Source: Synergistaceae bacterium
GTDB lineage: Bacteria; Synergistota; Synergistia; Synergistales; Synergistaceae
Reading direction: 5' to 3'
DNA length: 5,828 bases
Assembly (NCBI GenBank): GCA_030531285.1
Contig: JAUNNW010000092.1
Coordinates: 1-5,828, forward strand
Shown here: in pieces, positions 1-5,152 of the stretch
How the letters are laid out: each line of letters opens with the position of its first letter
Position numbering within the stretch: the stretch's first letter is position 1
Program-made: the position numbers and the translations under genes
Notes under the pieces: generated by a model
What the model was told of the DNA's origin: nothing
Databases searched by the model: none
The model's input: only the letters and a program-made list of their open reading frames with translations

Positions 1-50
1 CGCAGAATGACGGAGAAAAAAAGAGCGCAGAATGACGGGGACAAAAAAAC
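1..50. repeat. Two tandem copies of a 25-bp unit
   Basis: Bases 1-25 and 26-50 are two head-to-tail copies of one unit. The first 13 bases (CGCAGAATGACGG) are identical; the rest is A-rich and similar but not identical. The first copy begins at the window edge, so the array may continue to the left. On the minus strand the core reads CCGTCATTCTGCG, which resembles the ends of dispersed intergenic repeats containing GTCATTCTG seen in many bacterial genomes; that link is from general knowledge. The unit lies between a presumed upstream gene and its terminator at 58-88. Confidence 0.7.
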
Positions 51-57
51 AATAAAC

Positions 58-88
58 CGGCGCGGGAAATTTATACCGTGCCGTTTTT
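58..88 (+). terminator. Intrinsic terminator of an upstream gene outside the window
   Basis: The arms CGGCGCGG (58-65) and CCGTGCCG (76-83) pair over 8 bp with one G-U wobble, enclosing a 10-nt loop, and are followed by TTTTT (84-88). On the plus strand this is a GC-rich stem plus U-tract. On the minus strand the wobble becomes an A-C mismatch, so plus is the likely direction. It would stop transcription entering from the left just before the tyrS promoter. Confidence 0.65.
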
Positions 89-116
89 AGCATTTTAAGT
101 TTATTTCTGTTATAAT
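87..116 (+). promoter_or_regulatory. tyrS promoter with extended -10
   Basis: TATAAT (111-116) is preceded by TG at 108-109, giving an extended -10 (TGTTATAAT). The best -35 is the weak TTAGCA (87-92) at 18-bp spacing, which the extended -10 can compensate for. Transcription would start near 122-124, leaving a leader of about 35 nt. That rules out the TTG at 126 as a sensible start and leaves no room for a T-box or other riboswitch. Confidence 0.7.
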
Positions 117-147
117 TGTGCCGGTTTGTATAAGTTCTATCTGAAAC

Positions 148-151
148 GGGG
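148..151 (+). promoter_or_regulatory. Short Shine-Dalgarno site deciding the tyrS start
   Basis: GGGG at 148-151 lies 7 nt before the ATG at 159 but only 1 nt before the in-frame ATG at 153. The spacing favours 159. The site is weaker than those of ilvE or the MazG-like gene. Confidence 0.5.
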
Positions 152-158
152 TATGAAG

Positions 159-1430
159 ATGCATCAGAATGCGCTGAAAATTCTCCGCGAACGCGGCTTT
201 GTGGAGTGGTCAAGCCACGAGGAGGAGCTGGAACAGCATTTTATAAACAATATGGTTACCGGTTATATTGGTTTTGACCCTACGGCAGACAGTCTGCACG
301 TCGGCAATCTTGTCGCGATTATGGGGCTTGCGTGGCTTCAGAAACTCGGACACCGCCCGATTGCCATAGCAGGCGGAGGCACAGGCCGCATAGGCGACCC
401 TTCGGGCAAAACCGCTGAACGCCAATTGCTTGACAACGAGAGAATTGAGCACAATGTTGCCTGTATAGCAAAGCAGCTTGAGCATTTCCTTGATTTCAAC
501 TGCGGCGGGAACAGCGCAATTCTTGTGAATAACAATGAATGGCTCGGCAAACTTAATCTCATAGAATTTTTGCGCGATACCGGCAAATTTTTTCCGGTGA
601 GTTTCCTTGTCAACCGCGATTACGTGCGCAGCCGCGTTATGGATCCTGATAAGTCAATTACTTATACGGAGCTTTCGTACATTCTGCTTCAGGCGTTTGA
701 TTTTGACAAGCTTAATGAGGATTACGGAGCAACGCTGCAGATGGGCGGCAATGATCAGCAGGTGAACATTATCGCCGGCATGGATTTGGCGCGCAAACGC
801 CGCGGAGCGCAGCTGTACGGCATGACTTTCCCGCTGCTGCTCAATTCGCAGGGCAAGAAGTTCGGAAAGTCGGAGAGCGGCGCCGTCTATCTTGATGAAA
901 AACGGACGAGTATTTACAAGTTCTACCAGTTCTGGATTAACTGCGATGACTCGGATCTTGAAAAATTGTACAAGCTTTTCACTTTCCGTCCGATGGATGA
1001 GATAAGGGAAATTCTTGCAAAGCATAACGAAGCGCCGCATCTCCGCACAGGTCAGAAAATTCTCGCCGATGAGCTTACGGCAAGGGTTCACGGCGAAGCG
1101 GCGGCAAAACGCGCAAAAGACGCGTCTGCGGTTCTGTTCGGCGAAATGAATATCCGCGAGGCGAATGCAGAGCTGCTTGACACGCTTTCAGCGGAAATTC
1201 CGTTCACGAAGCTTGACGCGCTGCCTGAGGGCGGCATGGCGGAACTGCTTGTCGCAAGCGGCGGCTGTCCGTCAAAGGGTGAAGCAAAGCGCAAGCTGAA
1301 GGAAGGCGGCATTTACCTGAACGGCGAAAAGTATGACGGCAGGGAGCTTGGAGCGAATGATATGCTTAACGGCGGTTATATCCAGCTGCGTGTCGGCAAA
1401 AAAGATTTCAGGCTTGTTAAGATAAAGTAG
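159..1430 (+). CDS. tyrS: Tyrosyl-tRNA synthetase (class Ic)
   Basis: Cytoplasmic enzyme that activates tyrosine with ATP and charges tRNA-Tyr (EC 6.1.1.1). It has 423 residues from the ATG at 159, normal for bacterial TyrS. The Rossmann catalytic domain carries the tyrosine-pocket start GFDPTADSL (38-46), the HIGH-type motif HVGN (47-50), IGDPSGK (78-84), the Y174/Q178/D181 tyrosine-binding set, and the KMSKS-type loop KFGKS (234-238). The C-terminal part (about 356-420) is an S4 RNA-binding domain. HIGH ends in Asn rather than His, a variant known in the family. The usual GGSDQWGNI segment reads GGNDQQVNI (197-205): the Gln expected to contact tyrosine (Q200) is kept, but the following Trp-Gly is replaced by Gln-Val. 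The gene is monocistronic, bounded by its own promoter and the terminator at 1454-1493. An in-frame ATG at 153 is the main alternative start. The identification is secure. Confidence 0.97.
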   Translation: MHQNALKILRERGFVEWSSHEEELEQHFINNMVTGYIGFDPTADSLHVGNLVAIMGLAWLQKLGHRPIAIAGGGTGRIGDPSGKTAERQLLDNERIEHNVACIAKQLEHFLDFNCGGNSAILVNNNEWLGKLNLIEFLRDTGKFFPVSFLVNRDYVRSRVMDPDKSITYTELSYILLQAFDFDKLNEDYGATLQMGGNDQQVNIIAGMDLARKRRGAQLYGMTFPLLLNSQGKKFGKSESGAVYLDEKRTSIYKFYQFWINCDDSDLEKLYKLFTFRPMDEIREILAKHNEAPHLRTGQKILADELTARVHGEAAAKRAKDASAVLFGEMNIREANAELLDTLSAEIPFTKLDALPEGGMAELLVASGGCPSKGEAKRKLKEGGIYLNGEKYDGRELGANDMLNGGYIQLRVGKKDFRLVKIK

Positions 1431-1453
1431 GCAGCAGTCAGAATTTGTTTCTG

Positions 1454-1493
1454 AAACAACAAAACTCCGGAACTTGCCGGAGTTTTGTTGTTT
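1454..1493. terminator. Bidirectional terminator between tyrS and the kinase gene
   Basis: A perfect 17-bp inverted repeat (arms 1454-1470 and 1477-1493) surrounds a 6-nt loop, AACTTG. Each arm has a GC-rich loop-proximal part (CTCCGG/CCGGAG) and an A/T-rich outer part, so either strand yields a stem running into TTTTGTTGTTT. It lies 23 bases after the tyrS stop and 11 bases from the kinase stop, serving both convergent units. Confidence 0.93.
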
Positions 1494-1504
1494 GGAATGT
1501 CTGC

Positions 1505-2545
1505 TTAAAGCTCGGAAGCGGTTGTTTTCAATACGCAGATAACGTTTGTTCCCTGCCCTGCCTGCGATTTGATTTCACAGTTTCCGCCGATCAGCTGCAT
1601 ACGCTCGTACATATTGGAAAGTCCGCGGTGTCCCGTTGCGCGAACTTTCTTCAAATCCTTCGGCACCTCGAATCCGCTGCCATTGTCTTCTATTTCCATA
1701 CGAACAAAGTCCCCGCCGTTTATCAGCCGTATGTTTACGACAGATGCGTCTGCGTGTTGCGCGGTATTTGCAAGCGCCTGCTGCGCAATACGGAAGAAAG
1801 CAAGCGTCTGTTCTGTGTCAAGGGACACTTCGTCCGTTTCAGTGGTAAGAATATTTATACCGTATAATTTTGAGCGTCTGTCGGCAAGCTCAATTAGCGA
1901 TTGTCTGAGTCCGAGTTCAAGCCACGGCGGAGTGAGGTTGTTGCACACTTCGCGCAGTTCCCTGACAGAGAACATTGAAACACGTTCGGCTTCGTCAAGC
2001 CGTTTTGCAGCTTCTTCCCGGCTCTGCGAGAGCGAAATAAGACGCAGCCGCTGTACAAGAGCGGTAATTTCCTGTAAAGGCCCGTCGTGTATTTCTCTTG
2101 CGAGGTTTGAGCGTACTTCCTCTTGTGCCTTGATTATGTCGCTCAAATAGCGGCGGTTAAGCTGTGCGTTTTCTGCAGCGTCGTGCGCGAGCATTGTTAT
2201 TGTTCTGCGCAGACGGAGTATTTCTTCCGCTGTTTCGCTGTCAGTTTCTTCCGGAAACTCTTCGCCCCAGTTGAAAGAGGAAATGTCGTCCTCAAGTTTT
2301 TTGAGCGGTTTCAATATCAGTTTCCACAGCGAATAGAGGCCGTAGAGGCTGAAAAACGCAAGAAAACCTATGATAAACATGTATGCCATGTTTTTTGCAT
2401 AGGGAATTGAGTAGCTGAGCGCCATAGAGCGCTTGTACTGGCTGAAAGCATACCATACGAGCAGCAGTGAGCCGATTATCGGCAGCATGGTTGCGGCTGT
2501 AAGCCGCAGCAGTATGCTGGTTTTTATTTTTTCAAGCCTTTTCAT
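1505..2545 (-). CDS. Two-component sensor histidine kinase, HisKA_3 (NarX/DegS-like) family
   Basis: A 346-residue membrane histidine kinase. Two hydrophobic helices, about 15-35 and 53-78, flank a loop of only about 17 residues, so there is no extracytoplasmic sensor domain. A HAMP-like linker starting KPLKKLE (79-85) leads to a HisKA_3 dimerisation domain whose motif REIHDGPLQ carries the phospho-acceptor H153. The HATPase_c domain shows an N-box IAQQALANTAQHA (N260), a G1 box DNGSGF (287-292), a GHRGLSNM segment (305-312), and a final G-x-G-T (330-333). The usual N-box Glu is Gln256. It presumably phosphorylates the regulator encoded just upstream: its ATG overlaps that gene's TGA by 4 bp (ATGA). 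No good Shine-Dalgarno precedes it, pointing to translational coupling. Family and partner are clear. The signal is unknown; membrane state, a partner protein or cytoplasmic input are possible. Confidence 0.93.
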   Translation of the reverse strand: MKRLEKIKTSILLRLTAATMLPIIGSLLLVWYAFSQYKRSMALSYSIPYAKNMAYMFIIGFLAFFSLYGLYSLWKLILKPLKKLEDDISSFNWGEEFPEETDSETAEEILRLRRTITMLAHDAAENAQLNRRYLSDIIKAQEEVRSNLAREIHDGPLQEITALVQRLRLISLSQSREEAAKRLDEAERVSMFSVRELREVCNNLTPPWLELGLRQSLIELADRRSKLYGINILTTETDEVSLDTEQTLAFFRIAQQALANTAQHADASVVNIRLINGGDFVRMEIEDNGSGFEVPKDLKKVRATGHRGLSNMYERMQLIGGNCEIKSQAGQGTNVICVLKTTASEL

Positions 2546-3201
2546 TCCGCGTTTTCTGAGTTGTTTGCCATAAGTTCGTCAAGCGTTACGATGCCGTATT
2601 TTATTGCCAGAAGCATGGCTTCCGTTTTATTTTTTGCCCCAAGTTTGTCGTATATTGACGCAAGATGCGTTTGAACGGTGCGTTCGCTGATGTAAAGCCT
2701 GTCGGCAATTTCCTTGCCTGACAATCCCTGTGCGGCGAGTGTCATAACTTCCCGTTCGCGGGTTGATACAGATTCAGGCGGGAAGTTTTTGTTGACCATT
2801 GACGACACTTCGCTGTCAAGGTAAACCCCGCCTTTTGCGACAGTGCGTATGGCGTGCGCAAGGCTGTCGGGTGCAATTGTTTTCAGCACGTAGCCGCTTG
2901 CTCCGGCGCGGAGTGAAGCAATCACGTACTGTTGGGCGTCGTAAGACGTTAGCATGAGAGTTTTTACATTGAATTTTGCCGCCTGTATTTTTCTTGCGAG
3001 ACTGACTCCGTCAAGTTTTGGCATACGGATGTCAAGCAGGGCAACCTGCGGGCGGAGAGCCTGTATACCTTCCCATGCCTCTTCGCCGTCTGCGTATTCG
3101 CCGACTACCGAGAAATCGTCAATTGCGGTGAGAAAGGCTTTCATTCCTTCTCTTGTAAGCGGATGGTCGTCCGCAAGGACTATAGTAATTTTGTCTGTCA
3201 T
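2542..3201 (-). CDS. Response regulator, NarL/FixJ (LuxR-HTH) family
   Basis: A 219-residue DNA-binding response regulator and the likely partner of the downstream kinase. The receiver domain (about 5-120) has the acidic pair D11/D12, phospho-acceptor D57 in ALLDIRMP, switch T85 and K107. A linker leads to a LuxR-type helix-turn-helix (about 147-200), with STREREVM, GLSGKEIADRL and SERTVQTHLASIYDKLG as its hallmarks. Phosphorylation is expected to promote dimerisation and binding to target promoters. The start is the ATG at 3201, preceded by GGGAG (3211-3215 on the plus strand) at 9-nt spacing. It is the first gene of a two-gene operon with a good promoter at 3235-3263 and repeat sequences upstream that could be its own target. 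The regulon cannot be read from the window: the flanking genes (tyrS, ilvE) have their own promoters. Confidence 0.95.
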   Translation of the reverse strand: MTDKITIVLADDHPLTREGMKAFLTAIDDFSVVGEYADGEEAWEGIQALRPQVALLDIRMPKLDGVSLARKIQAAKFNVKTLMLTSYDAQQYVIASLRAGASGYVLKTIAPDSLAHAIRTVAKGGVYLDSEVSSMVNKNFPPESVSTREREVMTLAAQGLSGKEIADRLYISERTVQTHLASIYDKLGAKNKTEAMLLAIKYGIVTLDELMANNSENAE

Positions 3202-3234
3202 TTTATGCCACTCCCGTCATGTTTGCTGGCTGCT

Positions 3235-3263
3235 ATTATACAATTGTGCAAGCGGCTTGAAAA
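3235..3263 (-). promoter_or_regulatory. Promoter of the two-component operon
   Basis: Read on the minus strand, TTTTCA (3258-3263) and a perfect TATAAT (3235-3240) are separated by 17 bp. Transcription would start near 3228, giving a leader of about 27 nt that contains the GGGAG ribosome-binding site. Confidence 0.7.
3249..3259. promoter_or_regulatory. 11-bp palindrome in the two-component promoter spacer
   Basis: CAAGC-G-GCTTG is a perfect palindrome with one central base. It lies between the -10 and -35 boxes and touches the -35. A protein bound here would block RNA polymerase, so it is a candidate repressor site. The symmetry is visible, but its function is inference; an 11-bp palindrome can occur by chance. 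Confidence 0.35.
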
Positions 3264-3271
3264 TAAGTATT

Positions 3272-3290
3272 TTTACGCAAAATTTACGCA
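3272..3290. promoter_or_regulatory. Two TTTACGCA direct repeats upstream of the two-component promoter
   Basis: TTTACGCA occurs at 3272-3279 and again at 3283-3290, an 11-bp period of about one helical turn, so bound monomers would sit on the same DNA face. The pair starts 8 bp upstream of the -35 and spans about -44 to -62 from the predicted start, where activators usually bind. Autoregulation by the response regulator is the simplest reading and is inference. The sequence does not match the known NarL heptamer exactly. Confidence 0.5.
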
Positions 3291-3366
3291 TGAGAAATGC
3301 AAGTTTGACAGCTGAAATGACCCTGTGAGCAGCACGCAGTGTATCCGTGTTCAAAACAAACGCAAA

Positions 3367-3393
3367 TCCCCGGACGTATATCGGGGACTTTTT
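3367..3393 (+). terminator. Orphan terminator-like hairpin upstream of the ilvE promoter
   Basis: TCCCCG (3367-3372) and CGGGGA (3382-3387) form a 6-bp GC-rich stem around a 9-nt loop, followed by C and TTTTT (3389-3393). It has the form of a plus-strand intrinsic terminator, but no plus-strand gene lies between here and the divergent regulator start at 3201. It sits just before the ilvE -35, so it cannot attenuate transcripts from that promoter. It may insulate ilvE, end a short unseen RNA, or attenuate a weak distal promoter. Confidence 0.5.
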
Positions 3394-3406
3394 GATGTTT
3401 TGCAAA

Positions 3407-3435
3407 TTGAAAAACGGAAGCAATAGTACTATAAT
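3407..3435 (+). promoter_or_regulatory. ilvE promoter
   Basis: TTGAAA (3407-3412) and a perfect TATAAT (3430-3435) are separated by an ideal 17 bp. Transcription would start near 3442, leaving a leader of about 50 nt with no obvious T-box or attenuator. A 10-bp palindrome, ATAGTACTAT (3423-3432), overlaps the -10. Confidence 0.8.
3423..3432. promoter_or_regulatory. Palindrome overlapping the ilvE -10 box
   Basis: ATAGTACTAT is a perfect 10-bp palindrome covering the end of the spacer and the first three bases of the -10. Its position suits a repressor operator, but it is short and A/T-rich, so chance is a real alternative. Confidence 0.25.
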
Positions 3436-3479
3436 TGCTTGCAACAGGCAGTATTTCTTTTTTCCATACATTGTGCAGC

Positions 3480-3486
3480 GGAGGAG
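3480..3486 (+). promoter_or_regulatory. Strong Shine-Dalgarno deciding the ilvE start
   Basis: GGAGGAG ends 7 nt before the ATG at 3494. This excludes the longer reading frame beginning at 3347, whose extra 49 codons run through the hairpin and promoter. Confidence 0.9.
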
Positions 3487-3493
3487 ATTTTTT

Positions 3494-4561
3494 ATGACAA
3501 TCAGATTTGAAAAGGTTCAAAACCCGGGCAAATGCCCTGAAAACATCGGAGAAATTCCGTTTGGCTCAGTATTTTCCGACCACATGTTTATATGCGATTA
3601 TTCGCCGGAAAAAGGCTGGAATGACGCGCGCATAGTGCCTTTTGGTCCTTTTACGATTTCGCCTGCTTCACAGGTGCTTAATTATGCGCCGGAAATTTTT
3701 GAAGGCATGAAGGCATACCGCACGGCAAGCGGCAAAATTCAGCTTTTCCGTCCGGAAGAGAACATCAAACGTATGCAGCGTTCTGCAGAACGCCTCTGTC
3801 TGCCGCAGATGGACGCGGAGCTTTTTATGGAAGCTCTTCGCGAGATCGTCAAGGTTGACCGGGCATGGGTTCCTGACGGATTTGGCACATCTCTTTACAT
3901 CCGTCCGATCGAGTTTGCAAATGACGTTCATCTCGGAGTCAAAACGCCTAAGAACTGTATTTTTACAATTATCACAAGCCCCGTCGGCAGTTATTTCAAG
4001 GAAGGCGTCAATCCTGTCCGCATGATGATTGAGCCTGACGATGTCCGCGCAGTACGCGGAGGCACAGGTTATACTAAATGCGGCGGCAACTACGCATGCT
4101 CGCTCCGCGCAGGCGAACAGGCAGCGCAGAAAGGCTTTGCCCAGGTGCTTTGGCTTGACGCAATCGAGAAGAAATATATCGAAGAAGGCGGCGGTATGAA
4201 CGTTATGTTCAAAATTGACGGAAAGGTCATTACACCGATGCTTACAGGTTCAATACTTCCCGGCATCACAAGAATGTCAATTCTTGAAATTATGAGAAGT
4301 GAAGGAATTCCGTGCGAAGAACGCCTTATCAGCGTTGACGAAATCCGCGAAGCAGCACGCGCCGGCAAGCTTGAGGAATGTTTCTGCTGCGGAACTGCAG
4401 CTGTAGTTGGACCTATTGGGGAACTTGATCTCGGCGATGAAAAATTCCTTATCAACGATTTCAAAACAGGTCCCATTGCGCAGCACCTCTATGATACGCT
4501 CACAGGAATTCAGTGGGGCAAAATTGAAGACAAATTCGGCTGGACAGTCCCGGTCTGCTAA
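3494..4561 (+). CDS. ilvE: Branched-chain amino acid aminotransferase
   Basis: PLP-dependent fold-type IV (class IV) aminotransferase, cytoplasmic, which interconverts leucine, isoleucine and valine with their 2-oxo acids using glutamate/2-oxoglutarate (EC 2.6.1.42). At 355 residues it matches the larger BCAT group (PTZ/YwaA-like). Visible signatures are the early substrate-loop sequence PEIFEGMKAYR (66-76), an arginine-containing YIRPIEFA (135-142), catalytic lysine K195 in GTGYTKCGGNYA, YIEEGGGMN (228-236), and the phosphate-binding loop LTGSILPGITR (250-260). The conserved GTAAVVGPI (300-308) is preceded by an unusual FCC, where relatives typically have Phe-Gly-Thr. The gene is monocistronic, with its own promoter and terminator, and is not beside other ilv/leu genes. 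D-amino-acid transaminase or aminodeoxychorismate lyase are less likely given the length and the BCAT-specific motifs. Confidence 0.96.
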   Translation: MTIRFEKVQNPGKCPENIGEIPFGSVFSDHMFICDYSPEKGWNDARIVPFGPFTISPASQVLNYAPEIFEGMKAYRTASGKIQLFRPEENIKRMQRSAERLCLPQMDAELFMEALREIVKVDRAWVPDGFGTSLYIRPIEFANDVHLGVKTPKNCIFTIITSPVGSYFKEGVNPVRMMIEPDDVRAVRGGTGYTKCGGNYACSLRAGEQAAQKGFAQVLWLDAIEKKYIEEGGGMNVMFKIDGKVITPMLTGSILPGITRMSILEIMRSEGIPCEERLISVDEIREAARAGKLEECFCCGTAAVVGPIGELDLGDEKFLINDFKTGPIAQHLYDTLTGIQWGKIEDKFGWTVPVC

Positions 4562-4583
4562 AAGTTGCAATTTACTGCAAATT

Positions 4584-4614
4584 AAAAGGACTCTGTTTGA
4601 CAGAGTCCTTTTTT
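4584..4614. terminator. Bidirectional terminator between ilvE and the MazG-like gene
   Basis: AAAAGGACTCTG (4584-4595) and its perfect complement (4601-4612) form a 12-bp stem with a 5-nt loop, TTTGA, and a T-run at 4609-4614. On the minus strand the same stem is followed by TTTTAATTT, so it can also end the convergent unit whose last gene stops at 4646. Confidence 0.92.
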
Positions 4615-4645
4615 AGCGCAGCTTACTGCTTATGACATATAGCAG

Positions 4646-5110
4646 TTATTTATGCACTTTCCGCAGCTTTTCCGCGAATTCGGCACCTTTTTTGCAGTCT
4701 ACGAGGTCGTCAAGTTTTGGCTTAAAGTAATTCGGGCCTTTTGCAACCTTGCCGTTAGCATAATAAACAGGCTTGCCGTCTTCACCGAGTTTGCTCATGT
4801 TGCTTTCGTAGATGCGGTGCATTGCTTCGTTTATGTCCATTCCGAGCAGGTTTGCCATTCCTATTTCAACGACACACAGGTCACCGAGCGCGTCAATTAT
4901 TTCAACATTCTGCGCATCAAATTCTTCCGTATTTTCAATGCCGTGCTCGTACATCCTTGCAACGGTTTCAGCCGCCTCTTTCAGTTCGTTGAATTCTTCC
5001 TCGACAAGCATAAGCCTGTGGCGGATAAGCTCTGCCATATTTTCTTTCGGATTTTCAAACTTTTCCTGAAATTCCCTTACAAATGCTACCCAGTCATGAT
5101 TTTCCGACAT
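4646..5110 (-). CDS. MazG-like / phosphoribosyl-ATP pyrophosphohydrolase-like protein
   Basis: A 154-residue all-alpha NTP pyrophosphohydrolase-superfamily protein, expected to cleave a nucleoside triphosphate or related substrate to monophosphate and pyrophosphate with Mg2+. The metal-site signature is visible as EEEFNEL (37-43, acidic E38/E39/E42) and EIIDALGDL (70-78, with E70, D73, D77). A conserved tail follows: SNMSKLGEDGKPVY (103-116) and KGPNYFKP (124-131), typical of the stand-alone PRA-PH-like subgroup also found in phages. It is unlikely to be the histidine-pathway enzyme HisE because no his genes are near and the tail differs; house-cleaning of abnormal or excess nucleotides is more plausible. 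GGGAGG (5118-5123 on the plus strand) lies 7 nt before the start. It follows the YigZ-family gene by 42 bases with no convincing separate promoter, so the two are probably co-transcribed. The substrate is unknown. Confidence 0.85.
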   Translation of the reverse strand: MSENHDWVAFVREFQEKFENPKENMAELIRHRLMLVEEEFNELKEAAETVARMYEHGIENTEEFDAQNVEIIDALGDLCVVEIGMANLLGMDINEAMHRIYESNMSKLGEDGKPVYYANGKVAKGPNYFKPKLDDLVDCKKGAEFAEKLRKVHK

Positions 5111-5152
5111 ATTGCTGCCTCCCGAAATATATTAAAAATCAATAATTGGTAA

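Noticed and set aside
1..50. CRISPR array
   Set aside because: The two units are directly adjacent with no unique spacers, and no cas genes are present.
126..158. Longer tyrS start at TTG 126
   Set aside because: It would begin only about 3 nt after the predicted transcription start, with no ribosome-binding site, and adds 11 residues not expected in the family.
654..1091. 145-codon open frame antisense to tyrS
   Set aside because: It lies wholly within a certain tyrS gene, has no recognisable domain and no start signals: a shadow of the real frame.
1445..2150. Open frames on the plus strand across the kinase gene (up to 193 codons)
   Set aside because: They are antisense to a well-supported histidine kinase, have serine- and arginine-rich composition typical of shadow frames, and one begins beside the terminator hairpin.
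3305..3310. Perfect TTGACA -35 on the plus strand
   Set aside because: No TATAAT-like box occurs at 16-18 bp spacing downstream, so it is not annotated as a promoter.
3347..3493. 49-codon N-terminal extension of ilvE
   Set aside because: The extension crosses the hairpin, the TTGAAA/TATAAT promoter and the GGAGGAG site, which all point to the ATG at 3494.
3217..3520. Small minus-strand open frames in the regulator-ilvE gap
   Set aside because: They overlap promoter elements of both flanking units, lack ribosome-binding sites and show no family resemblance.
4646..5110. Histidine-pathway HisE assignment
   Set aside because: No his genes are nearby, and the C-terminal SNMSKLGEDG/KGPNYF segment matches stand-alone PRA-PH-like pyrophosphohydrolases instead.
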